64,000 bases of DNA, taken from assembly GCF_900103525.1 (NCBI RefSeq), contig NZ_FNHN01000013.1, forward strand, positions 78,341 to 142,340, read 5' to 3'. The notes below the pieces were generated by a model. It was not told the origin of the DNA. It saw nothing but the letters and a program-made list of their open reading frames with translations, and did no database searches. The DNA comes from Bacillus sp. OK048 (GTDB taxonomy: Bacteria; Bacillota; Bacilli; Bacillales; Cytobacillaceae). Positions 26,877 through 36,796 of the stretch are shown here, in pieces; the stretch's first letter is position 1; the number at the start of each line of letters is the position of its first letter. Position numbers and translations under genes: made by a program.

Positions 26877-26943
26877 CTCGTATAATATTGGGGATATGGC
26901 CCTAAAGTTTCTACCAAGCTACCATTAATAGCTTGACTACGAG
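26877..26943 (+). ncRNA. Purine (guanine-class) riboswitch, nup leader
   Basis: P1 is CTCGTA / TACGAG. Core elements GGATATGG and AGTTTCTACC and the specificity residue C in GACTACGAG are present, pointing to guanine/hypoxanthine. The L3 loop is CCATTAA instead of the usual CCGTAAA, a natural variant. It is followed by a terminator at 27005-27033. Confidence 0.93.
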
Positions 26944-27004
26944 GTTGTGTATATAAAAATGGATAAACTTATTTGTTATTCCATTATTTACCTTCCTGAA
27001 GTCA

Positions 27005-27033
27005 AGCACCGGTGTAACTCGGTGCTTTTTTTA
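27005..27033 (+). terminator. Riboswitch-controlled terminator upstream of nupN
   Basis: AGCACCG / CGGTGCT stem followed by seven T. Ligand binding by the upstream aptamer should favour this hairpin and reduce transport gene expression. Confidence 0.85.
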
Positions 27034-27084
27034 ATTTTTACACATACGACAATTCAACATGATTTACAGAGGAGGATATTTTCA

Positions 27085-28236
27085 ATGAAAAAAAGTACAA
27101 AGAAAATAGTAATGGTATTATTCATTGCTTTAATGACTGCTGTTATGGCAGCGTGCGGGACTGACTCAGCTAATGAAAAAGAAGCTAAGGCTGGAGCAGG
27201 TAAAGACGGATTAAAAATTGCTATTGTAACCAGCCCTTCAGGCGTTGATGATGGCAACTTTAATGAAGATAACTATAACGGTATTTTGAGCTTTATTGAA
27301 AAGCATCCAACAGCGACAGTAAAGGCTGTTAAAGAAGAAACTGGTGAACCTGCTGCGGCTGTACAAGCTGTTGCTGATATTGTGGCAGATTACGATGTGA
27401 TTGTAACACCTGGGTTCCAATTTGCTGGAGTTTCTAGTATTGCTGTAGAAAACCCTGATAAAATATTTATTTTAAACGACTCTGAGCCAGCACCTGTAGG
27501 TGACCAGAAAAAATTTGATAATATATATGCCATGAATTTTGCTGAACAAGAAAGTGGCTTTTTTGCAGGAATGGCTGCAGCACTTGAAACAAAATCAAAT
27601 AAAGTAGCGGTTGTAAATGGTATAGCTTATCCTTCAAATGTAAATTATCAATTTGGATTTGAATCGGGTGTAAATTATGCTAATAAGGTTTTCGGGAAGA
27701 ATATTGAACTTGTTGAATTATCAGGTTATGCAGGGATTGATGTAGAAGGTGCTGATGTTGGCGGTAACTATGCAGGATCTTTTGCAGATGAAGCAACTGG
27801 AAAAGTAATCGGAAATGCGTTAATTAAACAAGGTGTAGATATCATCTTTGTTGCAGCGGGTGGTACTGGCAATGGTGTATTCACAGCAGTTAAAGAAGCT
27901 AAAGGTGACGTAAAGGTAATTGGTGTGGATGTTGACCAATTCGATGAAGGTGTTAATGGTTCAGAAAATATCGTATTAACATCTGGAGTAAAATTCATGG
28001 GTATGAATATTGAAAAGGCATTAAATTCTGTTGTTGATGGAAGCTTTAAAGGTGGAAATGTCGTCCTTTATGCAGATACAGATTCAACCGGTTTTATAAA
28101 AGAAGAAGGCCGTCATCAATTATCAGAGGATACATTGAACAAGCTTAATGAAACATATCAATTAGTTAAAGAAGGAAAAATTGTGCCTGCATCTAATTTT
28201 AATGGCCATACTCCAGAAAAGTTTCCTGGGTTGTAA
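27085..28236 (+). CDS. nupN: BMP-family nucleoside-binding lipoprotein
   Basis: 383 residues from ATG 27085 with GAGGAGG upstream; an in-frame extension runs back into the riboswitch terminator and is not plausible. Lipoprotein signal: KKKSTKKIVMVLF...VMAAC, with Cys as the lipidation site. The mature part has the BMP/PnrA features (DDGNFNEDNYNGI, VVNGIAYPSNVNYQFGFESGV, IIFVAAGGTGNGV, IGVDVDQFDEG). It captures purine nucleosides outside the membrane for the NupOPQ importer. Guanine riboswitch control supports a purine ligand such as guanosine or inosine. Confidence 0.93.
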   Translation: MKKSTKKIVMVLFIALMTAVMAACGTDSANEKEAKAGAGKDGLKIAIVTSPSGVDDGNFNEDNYNGILSFIEKHPTATVKAVKEETGEPAAAVQAVADIVADYDVIVTPGFQFAGVSSIAVENPDKIFILNDSEPAPVGDQKKFDNIYAMNFAEQESGFFAGMAAALETKSNKVAVVNGIAYPSNVNYQFGFESGVNYANKVFGKNIELVELSGYAGIDVEGADVGGNYAGSFADEATGKVIGNALIKQGVDIIFVAAGGTGNGVFTAVKEAKGDVKVIGVDVDQFDEGVNGSENIVLTSGVKFMGMNIEKALNSVVDGSFKGGNVVLYADTDSTGFIKEEGRHQLSEDTLNKLNETYQLVKEGKIVPASNFNGHTPEKFPGL

Positions 28237-28271
28237 CATTAACTAGAAACACAATCATGAACTGAATGATT

Positions 28272-28325
28272 AGAAGTTTATCATTTCCTACCTTAAGAAC
28301 AACCGGGGAATGATGAACTTCTTTT
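28272..28325 (+). terminator. Intercistronic hairpin between nupN and nupO
   Basis: GAAGTTTATCATTTCC pairs with GGAATGATGAACTTC and is followed by TTTT. Probably partial termination or 3' stabilisation, making more binding protein than transporter. Confidence 0.7.
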
Positions 28326-28352
28326 AAATTATTTTTCCTGATAAGGAGACGG

Positions 28353-29888
28353 ATGATGTCTGATTATATTGTAGAAATGAAACATATAACCAAGCGATTT
28401 CCTGGAATAGTGGCAAACGATGATGTATCCATTCGTATTAAAAAAGGAGAAATTTTTGCCTTGCTAGGAGAAAATGGTGCGGGTAAATCAACTCTAATGA
28501 GTATTCTAGATGGCATGTACGAACCAGACGAAGGAGAAATTTATATTCGGGGTGAGAAAGTTCAAATTAGCTCACCCAATCATGCGGCAAAGCTTAACAT
28601 AGGAATGGTCCACCAGCATTTCAAGCTTGTCTCAGATTATACGATTACTGAAAATATTATCTTAGGCGTAGAGCCTATGAAAAAATTCGCAGGTCTCTTT
28701 CCATACGTAGATATTCGAAATGCTAATCGTAAAATTGAAGAACTGTCTAAAAACTTTGGCTTAGAAGTGGATCCTACGAAAAAAATAGCGGATCTTACTG
28801 TTTCCATGCAGCAACGGGTGGAAATTTTAAAGGTACTTTATCGTGAAGCGGAAATCCTTATTTTTGATGAACCAACGGCAGTCTTAACACCACAAGAAAT
28901 TGAATTCTTACTTGGTATTATCGAAGGGCTGCGAAACGGTGGAAAAACGATTATCTTAATAACACATAAGCTAGAAGAAATTAAGAAAGTGGCCGATCGA
29001 TGTGCTGTATTGACCAAAGGGAAATTAGTTGATGTGTTGGATGTAAAGGAAACATCTACCAAGCAAATGGCCCAGCTCATGGTCGGAAGAGAAGTAAACT
29101 TCGAATCTGATAAAGCCCCTGCTGTAATGAAAGAGGAAGTATTGAAGGTAGAGCATCTAACCGTAAAAAATGATGATGGGTTTGAAGTAGTTAAAGATGT
29201 ATCCTTTACCATCCATAGTGGCGAAATATTTGCCATTGCTGGAGTTGCAGATAATGGCCAAGTTGAAATAGCAGATGCCATTGCTGGATTAACAAAGGTT
29301 AGTGGCGGGAAAATATTCCTCCAAGGTAGGGACATTACGAATGAAAATATAAGAAACAGAACAGAAGCTGGAATATCGTATATACCTGAAGATCGACAAA
29401 GTTTTGGACTCGTATTGGATTTTGATTTATCAACAAATTTAGCCTTGAAGCAGTACTATAGGGAGCCGTTTGCTAGTAAAGGAATTTTAAGTAAAGAGGA
29501 ATTTGAGCAATTTGGCAGTAAGCTGATTGATAAATATGATATTAGAAGTGGACAAGGCATTAAGACACAAGTTCGTTCGATGAGTGGCGGTAACCAGCAA
29601 AAAGCAATTATTGCTCGCGAAATCGAATTACAATCACCGCTCATGATTTTCGTTCAGCCAACACGAGGAGTAGATATTGGTGCGATTGAAAATATTCATA
29701 AAATGATGATTGAACAACGGGATCAAGGAAAAGCGATCTTACTTGTTTCATTGGAGTTAGATGAAATTATGAATGTAGCGGATACCATTGGAGTTATATA
29801 TAATGGCCAACTTCAAAAAATCGCTAGTAGTGAATCATTAACGACGAATGAAGTAGGCGAATATATGATGGGGGCAAAGCATGAGTAA
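28353..29888 (+). CDS. nupO: Nucleoside ABC importer, duplicated ATP-binding protein
   Basis: 511 residues with two nucleotide-binding halves. The first has GENGAGKST, MQQRVEILKVLYR and LIFDEPTAVLTPQE; the second lacks a canonical P-loop (AGVADNGQ) but has SGGNQQKAIIAREI and a degenerate Walker B (LMIFVQPTRGVDIG). This asymmetry is normal for the sugar/nucleoside class of double ATPases. AAGGAG precedes tandem ATG codons. It overlaps nupP by 8 nt. Confidence 0.93.
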   Translation: MMSDYIVEMKHITKRFPGIVANDDVSIRIKKGEIFALLGENGAGKSTLMSILDGMYEPDEGEIYIRGEKVQISSPNHAAKLNIGMVHQHFKLVSDYTITENIILGVEPMKKFAGLFPYVDIRNANRKIEELSKNFGLEVDPTKKIADLTVSMQQRVEILKVLYREAEILIFDEPTAVLTPQEIEFLLGIIEGLRNGGKTIILITHKLEEIKKVADRCAVLTKGKLVDVLDVKETSTKQMAQLMVGREVNFESDKAPAVMKEEVLKVEHLTVKNDDGFEVVKDVSFTIHSGEIFAIAGVADNGQVEIADAIAGLTKVSGGKIFLQGRDITNENIRNRTEAGISYIPEDRQSFGLVLDFDLSTNLALKQYYREPFASKGILSKEEFEQFGSKLIDKYDIRSGQGIKTQVRSMSGGNQQKAIIAREIELQSPLMIFVQPTRGVDIGAIENIHKMMIEQRDQGKAILLVSLELDEIMNVADTIGVIYNGQLQKIASSESLTTNEVGEYMMGAKHE

Positions 29889-31032
29889 AGATAAAAAGAA
29901 AAAAAGCTTAAGTTACAGTCTTATTCAACCAATAAGTAATGAGAAATGGCAGCCTATCTCCATTCCATTTGTCTCCATAATCGTAAGCTTTATTGCTGCG
30001 GCTATTGTTATTCTTATAATTGGCAAAAATCCCTTACAGGCATTTTACAACTTATTTCAAGGGGCAGGAATTTTGCCCAAGCCTTCTTATGCTGGCTATA
30101 AGAGCATGTTGACTGATTTTTTGAGTTTGCTAAACGCCATGACGCCGCTTGTGTTTGCAAGCTTGGCAGTTGCTGTTGCCTTTAGAGCAGGTCTATTTAA
30201 TATTGGGGTTTCCGGTCAAATGCTCGTCTCTGGCTTTTTAGCGACGATTATCGTTGGTTACAGTGGTTTAGATGCCGTGATGGCAAAGCCGCTTGTGTTG
30301 TTAATCGGAATGGTCGCTGGAGGATTAATGGGAGGATTAGTAGGGTGGCTAAAATATAAATTTAACATTAATGAAGTAGTATCAACGATTATGTTAAATT
30401 ATATTGCACAATATGTCATAAGCTTTTTTATTCAAATGTATTATATTGATCCTGTTTCAAGACAATCCAAATATATTTCAGAAGCAGCAAGATTAACGTT
30501 AGTAAATGTCGAAATAGCCAACTTGAAAATGAATATTCCATTGGGTTTTATTTTAGCCATCATCATCGCTATTTTAATTAAGTTTGTCATGGATAAAACA
30601 GTGGTTGGTTTTGAGATTAAAGCAGTAGGGAACAACCGCAATGCAGCAAAATATGCAGGAATTAATGTCGGAAGAAATACCGTCTTAGCCATGGTTATTT
30701 CAGGAGGTTTGGCTGGTCTTGCTGGTGTCACTTATTATTTAGGTTATTTTTCTTCCATCCAACCCAAGGTATTATCAAGTATCGGTTTTGACTCCATTGC
30801 TGTATCACTATTAGGAAACTCTCATCCTATTGGTGTTATTTTTTCATCATTTTTAATATCGATTATTGATCAGGGAAGTACGTATATGAGTTCACAGGCT
30901 GGAATTAGACAAGAAATTTCTTCTGTTATTATCGGGTTAATCCTATTGTTTAGTGCCTGTGGTGCATACTTGAAACATAAAGTCAGCCGCTTGAAGGAAA
31001 AAGAAGTGGATCAAAAGGAGAGTGAATCATAA
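29881..31032 (+). CDS. nupP: Nucleoside ABC importer permease
   Basis: 383 residues, about eight to nine membrane helices. BPD_transp_2 family: AFRAGLFNIGVSGQMLVSGF, NEVVSTIMLNYIAQY and GFEIKAVGNNRNAAKYAGINVGR are the conserved loops. The start overlaps nupO and the end overlaps nupQ by one base, so all four genes are one unit. The charged C-terminal tail (KHKVSRLKEKEVDQKESES) is cytoplasmic. Confidence 0.93.
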   Translation: MSKDKKKKSLSYSLIQPISNEKWQPISIPFVSIIVSFIAAAIVILIIGKNPLQAFYNLFQGAGILPKPSYAGYKSMLTDFLSLLNAMTPLVFASLAVAVAFRAGLFNIGVSGQMLVSGFLATIIVGYSGLDAVMAKPLVLLIGMVAGGLMGGLVGWLKYKFNINEVVSTIMLNYIAQYVISFFIQMYYIDPVSRQSKYISEAARLTLVNVEIANLKMNIPLGFILAIIIAILIKFVMDKTVVGFEIKAVGNNRNAAKYAGINVGRNTVLAMVISGGLAGLAGVTYYLGYFSSIQPKVLSSIGFDSIAVSLLGNSHPIGVIFSSFLISIIDQGSTYMSSQAGIRQEISSVIIGLILLFSACGAYLKHKVSRLKEKEVDQKESES

Positions 31033-31991
31033 TGGATACTATAATTATTGATGGATTATCCTTTGCTCTGCCTCTTTTTATTATCGCAATAGGCGGTATA
31101 TATAGTGAAAAGAGTGGAATTACCAATTTAGCACTTGAAGGATTTCAAGGGTTTGGTGCCTTCATCGGAGCGATGTCAGCTGTTTTAATCGCAAATGCTT
31201 CTGGCACAGATATTCAAAATCTATTTTACGTGGCGTTGCTATTTGCGATGATTGGCGGGATGGGTTTTTCCATTATTCATGCTGTACTAAGTATAAAGTT
31301 TAAGGCAGATCAAGTGATCAGTGGTGTTGTAATTAATATTTTAGCATTGGCCCTGACGACTTTCTTAACGACACAAATAAATGCACTTGTATTTGGAGCG
31401 GCTTCGGACAAGTTTCGATTGGGAGTATCGGAGCGGTTTACGATTGAAGGTTTAGCCAATATACCAGTGATTGGTGCTGTCTTTACGAATGTTTATCCGT
31501 TTGAAGTGATTATCATCGTGATTGCCTTTTTTGCTTGGTATCTTTTATATAAAACAAAGTTTGGCATGCGCTTAAGAGCGAGCGGGGAAAATCCTCACTC
31601 GGTAGATGCAGCAGGTGTAAATGTAGCGAAAATTAGATTTTCTGCGGTGTTAATATCGGGTCTATTATCAGGCCTAGGCGGCATGTGTTTTGCCTATTCC
31701 ATTTCAGCTAACTTTTCTTCAAATATTTATATGGGATATGGATTCTTAGCCATTGCTGCTTTAATTTTCGGTAATTGGAGAATTCTCCCTACGTTAGCTG
31801 CTTGTCTTTTATTTGGTTTTGCAAAATCTGGGGGAGCTTATATTTCTCAATCCATGGCATTACCAAGTAGTTTCACCGATTTATTCATGATTTTACCGTA
31901 TGTATTAACGTTATTGTTATTAATCTTTTTCTCTAAATCAAATCGCGCTCCGAGAGCATTAGGTGAAATTTATGACAAAGGAAAAAGGTAG
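31032..31991 (+). CDS. nupQ: Nucleoside ABC importer second permease
   Basis: 319 residues, about eight helices, BPD_transp_2 family: GGIYSEKSGITNLALEGFQGFGAF, DQVISGVVINILAL, and GMRLRASGENPHSVDAAGVNVAKIR. It pairs with NupP to form the channel. The ATG overlaps the nupP stop (TAATG). A strong terminator follows 80 bp later. Confidence 0.93.
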   Translation: MDTIIIDGLSFALPLFIIAIGGIYSEKSGITNLALEGFQGFGAFIGAMSAVLIANASGTDIQNLFYVALLFAMIGGMGFSIIHAVLSIKFKADQVISGVVINILALALTTFLTTQINALVFGAASDKFRLGVSERFTIEGLANIPVIGAVFTNVYPFEVIIIVIAFFAWYLLYKTKFGMRLRASGENPHSVDAAGVNVAKIRFSAVLISGLLSGLGGMCFAYSISANFSSNIYMGYGFLAIAALIFGNWRILPTLAACLLFGFAKSGGAYISQSMALPSSFTDLFMILPYVLTLLLLIFFSKSNRAPRALGEIYDKGKR

Positions 31992-32070
31992 ATAAATTTT
32001 CTAAGACCACATAACCGGGAGCGAAATCTACATTGACGGTGCGGAATCCCTTTTATAATAAAACAATAAT

Positions 32071-32117
32071 AGAGGCTTCTCATAAGTTCACTGAACTTAT
32101 GGGAAGCCTCTTTTTTT
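32071..32117 (+). terminator. Terminator of the nup operon
   Basis: AGAGGCTTC-CATAAGTTCA / TGAACTTATG-GAAGCCTCT with seven T. Confidence 0.88.
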
Positions 32118-32446
32118 ATTTCTTGCGTGACGTGAAGCCATGATTTGTTCGAGTGAAACACCAAGAAATAACTTATATGTATGGGGTAAGGAATGAATGT
32201 GTGAGGTGGGAAAACATGGTCTTTTGTAGATTTGATTGGTTCAGTTGGGGTACTTCGTGCAAGGAAATAACAACCTAAATATTAAAAACAGACCAACCAT
32301 TTATCATGTTTTTTAATTTTGGGTAGACGGTCAAGATTTTATTATATCATAGTATTCATTTAAACTGAACATTAAATTCACAAATACTTAATAAATCTTC
32401 GGTACTATTAGGGAGTAAACAAACCTAATCACGAGGAGGAATCCTG
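32118..32446. other. Intergenic stretch, leader of the Ugp-like operon
   Basis: No gene or RNA element recognised. AT-rich; it must hold the promoter of the following operon, but no clear -35/-10 pair stands out. CACGAGGAGG at the end is the ribosome site of the TTG-started ATPase gene. Confidence 0.4.
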
Positions 32447-33529
32447 TTGAAAATACAGCTAAGAGATATCACCATGAGATTTGATAATGTTACCGCTGTT
32501 GATCGTTTAAATGTGACGATAGAAGAAGGTACTCTTGTATCTTTATTAGGGCCAAGCGGATGTGGAAAAAGTACTACTTTATTTATGTTAGCAGGCCTTT
32601 ATCAACCAACCGAAGGTGAACTATATTTTGGTGAACGTCTCGTAAATAAAGTGGAACCAGAAAACCGTGAAATTGGAATGGTGTTTCAAAACTACGCCTT
32701 ATATCCTCATTTGACTGTTCTTAAGAATATCATGTTTCCGTTAAAAATGGCGAAAGTACCAAAAAAGGAAGCAGAAGACAGAGCTAGAGAAATGGCCGCT
32801 CTCGTTCAAATAGATCACTTATTAGATCGTAAGCCAAGTCAATTATCAGGTGGACAGCAGCAACGTGTAGCAATTGCTCGAGCTTTGGTTAAAAAGCCAA
32901 AACTCCTCTTGTTAGATGAGCCATTGTCCAATTTAGATGCCAGACTACGTTTAGAAATGAGAGAAGAAATTAGACGTATTCAGCAAGAAGTTGGAATTAC
33001 AACCATTTTTGTTACTCATGATCAAGAAGAAGCCATGAGTATTTCAGATAAAGTTTTATTAATGAAGGATGGAAAAGGACAGCAATTTAGTCCTCCGCAA
33101 GATATGTATGACTATCCTGAAAATCTGTTTGTCGCTCAATTTATGGGGAATCCGCCTATCAATATACTATCGGTTAAACTCCGCAATGACTTGCAAACGA
33201 TCGTTTTATCCGATATTGAGGATACCTATCGATTAGAATCAGTTGTAAAAAACCATGTAGATATTAATGGGGAATTTGAGCTTGGTGTTAGACCAGAAGA
33301 CTTTTACATTGAATCGGATTTAGCAAAAGCTGGGATCACGGTGGAGGTCATGATGGTTGAGCGAATTGGAAGAGATAATTTATTGTATGCAAGATTGGGA
33401 CAAACAAACCTGCGTGCCATTGTTTCTCCAGATGTAAAGGTCAATCGTGGAGATAGGGTGAAATTAGCTATTCGTCCTGGACGAACTCATTTATTTGATA
33501 GGAGCAATGGAGAAAACTTGCTGCATTAA
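32447..33529 (+). CDS. ABC importer ATPase, MsmK/UgpC type
   Basis: TTG start with GAGGAGG upstream. 360 residues: the ATPase domain has [47 protein letters not shown] and the switch His in FVTHDQEEA. A C-terminal OB-fold regulatory domain (from about 240) contains the GVRPEDF motif. This is the carbohydrate-importer (CUT1) class. First gene of a six-gene operon. The system carries its own ATPase instead of relying on a shared MsmX. Confidence 0.92.
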   Translation: MKIQLRDITMRFDNVTAVDRLNVTIEEGTLVSLLGPSGCGKSTTLFMLAGLYQPTEGELYFGERLVNKVEPENREIGMVFQNYALYPHLTVLKNIMFPLKMAKVPKKEAEDRAREMAALVQIDHLLDRKPSQLSGGQQQRVAIARALVKKPKLLLLDEPLSNLDARLRLEMREEIRRIQQEVGITTIFVTHDQEEAMSISDKVLLMKDGKGQQFSPPQDMYDYPENLFVAQFMGNPPINILSVKLRNDLQTIVLSDIEDTYRLESVVKNHVDINGEFELGVRPEDFYIESDLAKAGITVEVMMVERIGRDNLLYARLGQTNLRAIVSPDVKVNRGDRVKLAIRPGRTHLFDRSNGENLLH

Positions 33530-33549
33530 AAGGATAGGAGGTACTTATT

Positions 33550-34440
33550 TTGAATGATAAACCAACAATGAAAAAAACAATCAAGGCGATTCTTTATCTT
33601 ATTCCTGCATTGTTAATCATTGGAACTTTTAGTTTTTATCCTATTATAAAGTCCTTTTTTATGAGTTTTTATACGGATTATGACTATTTTAAAGACCTTG
33701 TTTTTGCAAGAGGGTTGGATAACTATACATTTATATTCCAGGATCCTGAATTTTGGAAGTCGTTACAAAATACAATGATTTTTGTCATCGGTGTTGTTCC
33801 GCTTTCTATTATCATTTCATTGGTCATTGCTACATTCTTAAATCAAAAGATAAAGTTTCGCGGGTTGTTTCGTACCATTTACTTCATCCCGTTTGTTACA
33901 TCTGTTGTGGCAGTATCAATTGTCTGGCGCTGGATTTTCCACAGCCAATATGGGGTGCTGAATTATGCTCTTGGTTTTTTGGGGATATCACCGATTAAAT
34001 GGTTATCGGACCCTGATTGGGCCATGCCTTCCCTTATTATTTTAGCGGTGTGGAAAGGTCTTGGCTACAATATCATTATTTTTTTATCAGGATTACAAAA
34101 TATTGATAAGCAATACTATTTAGCCGCTAGAATCGATGGTGCAGGGGCTTGGGAACGATTTAAGAATATTACAGTCCCATTACTTTCGTCGACGACATTT
34201 TTTATTTCGATTGTTTCTATTATCAACTCCTTTAAGGTGTTTGATGAAGTCTTTGCTCTCTTTGGTGGACAACCAGGACCTGCAGGAAGTGCAGAGACGA
34301 TAGTTTACTATATTTATAATAAGTTTTACGGAGAATGGAACTTTGGGGTTGCCTCAGCAGCGGCCTATGTCTTGTTATTTATTATTTTTATTTTTACGCT
34401 GATTCAACTCTATGTTGGGAAGAAGAAGGTAAATTATTAA
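33550..34440 (+). CDS. ABC importer permease, UgpA/MalF type
   Basis: TTG start, AGGAGG upstream. 296 residues, six membrane helices. The inner-membrane-component loop is EAA-like: YYLAARIDGAGAWERFKNITVPLL. CUT1 family, typical for glycerol-3-phosphate or oligosaccharide import. It pairs with the permease at 34459. Confidence 0.9.
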   Translation: MNDKPTMKKTIKAILYLIPALLIIGTFSFYPIIKSFFMSFYTDYDYFKDLVFARGLDNYTFIFQDPEFWKSLQNTMIFVIGVVPLSIIISLVIATFLNQKIKFRGLFRTIYFIPFVTSVVAVSIVWRWIFHSQYGVLNYALGFLGISPIKWLSDPDWAMPSLIILAVWKGLGYNIIIFLSGLQNIDKQYYLAARIDGAGAWERFKNITVPLLSSTTFFISIVSIINSFKVFDEVFALFGGQPGPAGSAETIVYYIYNKFYGEWNFGVASAAAYVLLFIIFIFTLIQLYVGKKKVNY

Positions 34441-34458
34441 CACAAGGGGGGGAGAAAA

Positions 34459-35283
34459 TTGCAAAAAGAAGCACTTTCTAAAGGTTTTATTTATCTTTTG
34501 TTAATCCTAGGCAGCCTATTGATGCTCTTGCCTTTTATATGGATGTTAAGTACTTCCTTAAAAGCAGCAAACGAAGTGATGATTATGCCTCCAAAGTGGA
34601 TTCCTTCTGATATTCAATGGGGCAATTATATAAAAGCGTGGTTCTCAGCTCCTTTTGCTACGTATTCGGTTAATAGTGTGATTGTTCTAGTCGCTAGTAC
34701 TATAGGTGAGCTAATCACTACTATTCTCGCTGCCTATGCATTTTCAAGAATTAATTTTTATGGCCGCGATATTATTTTTTCTATTTTGCTTGGAACTATG
34801 ATGGTCCCTGGTGAAGTCCTATTGATTCCTAATTTTGTCACCTTATCGAATTTAGGATGGATTGATCATTACCAGGCATTAATCGTTCCCTGGTTAGCAA
34901 GTGTTTTTTCCATCTTTTTATTGCGCCAATTCTTCCTTTCGATTCCAAAGGAACTTTCTTTTGCTGCAAAAATCGATGGCTGCAGTGATTTTCGTTTTCT
35001 TTGGTCTGTCATGGTTCCACTTGCAAAACCAGCATTAATAACGATTGCCATACTAAAAGCGATCGGCAGCTGGAACGCTTTTATGTGGCCATTAATCGTA
35101 ACTAGTTCTGAAAATATGCGAACTTTACCAGTGGGATTAATCGCATTTAGTACAGATACCGGTACGAAATATGAATTGTTAATGGCAGCGTCATCGATGA
35201 TTATCTTACCAATGATTATTCTGTATATCGTTTTACAAAAATATATCATTGAAGGTGTTGCTAGAGCGGGAATTAAAGGTTAA
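34459..35283 (+). CDS. ABC importer permease, UgpE/MalG type
   Basis: TTG start after GGGGGGAG. 274 residues, six helices; the EAA-like loop is ELSFAAKIDGCSDFRFLWSVMVPLAKPAL. The C-terminus KYIIEGVARAGIKG is typical for MalG/UgpE-type partners. The substrate cannot be read from permeases alone. Confidence 0.9.
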   Translation: MQKEALSKGFIYLLLILGSLLMLLPFIWMLSTSLKAANEVMIMPPKWIPSDIQWGNYIKAWFSAPFATYSVNSVIVLVASTIGELITTILAAYAFSRINFYGRDIIFSILLGTMMVPGEVLLIPNFVTLSNLGWIDHYQALIVPWLASVFSIFLLRQFFLSIPKELSFAAKIDGCSDFRFLWSVMVPLAKPALITIAILKAIGSWNAFMWPLIVTSSENMRTLPVGLIAFSTDTGTKYELLMAASSMIILPMIILYIVLQKYIIEGVARAGIKG

Positions 35284-35381
35284 GTCAAAAATTATTGAAG
35301 GGGGGTGAATGTCACTAAGTGATCCTGTTCAAATAAAACGCTAATATCATTTTTTAATAAAAAAATTGGAGGTTAGACACC

Positions 35382-36698
35382 ATGAAAAAAATCGTACACG
35401 TTTTATTCGTTTGTTTGTTGGCTATTAGTCTTGCTGCATGTACAACAGCAACAAAACCATCTAGTCCTGAGGTGCAAAAAACAGCAGATATCCCAACGAA
35501 AATTGATAAGCCTGTAACCATTGAATTTTGGCATGCTATGACCGGTAACTTAGAGAAGACGTTACAAACGATGACACAGAAATTTAATGATTCACAATCA
35601 AACATCACGGTTAAACTAGTCAATCAAGGAACATATGATGATTTAAACAAAAAGTTAATGGCCGCAGCTAAATCACATACTTCACCTGTAATGGCACAAG
35701 CTTATGAAGATTGGATGCAAGAATATATTAATAATGATTTAATCACGGATCTAACCCCATATATTCAAAATAAGACAGTAGGTTGGTCTGATTCTGAACT
35801 TAATGACATTGTAAAAGTATTCCGTGACGAGAATACTTGGAATAATAAATTCTATGGTGTTCCATTTAACAAAAGTACAGAAGTTCTTTACTATAATACA
35901 GATATGTTCAATGAAAATAATTTAAAAGCTCCAACCACTTGGGAAGAACTTGAAAATGCCGCTCAAACATTAACAAAAGGAAATGTAATTGGGATGGGCT
36001 TTGAAAATGCAATTGGTCTCAATTTCCCAACTTGGGTTCAACAAGCGGGCGGCCAATTTGTAGATGTTGACAGCAAAAAGGTAACCTTTGATTCAGAAGA
36101 GGGTAAAAAGGCACTTACTTTCTTAAATGATATGGTTAACAATAAAAAGATTGCAAGACTAGCTGGTGAAGATAACTATATGTCTGATCCATTTAGCCGT
36201 GGTGATGTAGCTATGTATATCGGATCATCAGCAGGAATCTCTTTCGTAGAAGCTGGAGCGAAAGATAAAATTAATTGGGCAACTGCTCCACTTCCTGCAG
36301 GCGAGAAAGCATCTACACAATTCCAAGGTACAAATTTAGTGACTTTCAATTCAGCAGACGATCAACAGAAACTGGCAGCATGGGAGTTTATGAAATTTCT
36401 TTCTAGTAAAGATCAGACTATTTTTTGGGCTCAAAACACTGGATATGTACCAGTTCGTGAATCAGCTTTAAATGACTCTGTATGGTTAAAATATATTGAA
36501 GAGAATCCAAAATACGCTGCAGCAGAAAAACAATTTGATGCTGGTTACTTCTTCCCGCATCTTGACGGTGCATTTGCAATGAAATCAGCGTATTCTACTG
36601 AAATTCAAGCAGTATTAGTTGGGAAAAAATCAGTTGATCAAGGACTCCAAGATGCAGCTAAGAATACGCAAGATGCTTTAGACAAGGCTAGTAAATAA
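35382..36698 (+). CDS. Extracellular solute-binding lipoprotein, UgpB type
   Basis: 438 residues; lipoprotein signal ending SLAAC. The mature chain starts with IEFWHAMTG, then FNDSQSNITVKLVNQGTYDD, VPFNKSTEVLYYNTDMF and GTNLVTFNSA, the SBP_bac_8/UgpB pattern. UgpB-like proteins bind sn-glycerol-3-phosphate or glycerophosphodiesters. Given the phosphoesterase genes just downstream, a phosphorylated ligand is plausible here (inference). Confidence 0.9.
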   Translation: MKKIVHVLFVCLLAISLAACTTATKPSSPEVQKTADIPTKIDKPVTIEFWHAMTGNLEKTLQTMTQKFNDSQSNITVKLVNQGTYDDLNKKLMAAAKSHTSPVMAQAYEDWMQEYINNDLITDLTPYIQNKTVGWSDSELNDIVKVFRDENTWNNKFYGVPFNKSTEVLYYNTDMFNENNLKAPTTWEELENAAQTLTKGNVIGMGFENAIGLNFPTWVQQAGGQFVDVDSKKVTFDSEEGKKALTFLNDMVNNKKIARLAGEDNYMSDPFSRGDVAMYIGSSAGISFVEAGAKDKINWATAPLPAGEKASTQFQGTNLVTFNSADDQQKLAAWEFMKFLSSKDQTIFWAQNTGYVPVRESALNDSVWLKYIEENPKYAAAEKQFDAGYFFPHLDGAFAMKSAYSTEIQAVLVGKKSVDQGLQDAAKNTQDALDKASK

Positions 36699-36796
36699 AT
36701 AGAAAAAGGAAGAAATGGGGGGCCAGTCAATGGTTCCCTTCTTCTTTCAAATAGACAGTTCAATCGTTGAAAATACTTTACGAGGTGAAAAATTAA

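Noticed and set aside
26947..27084. Long N-terminal extension of nupN
   Set aside because: It runs through the riboswitch terminator and puts 46 residues ahead of a perfect lipoprotein signal.
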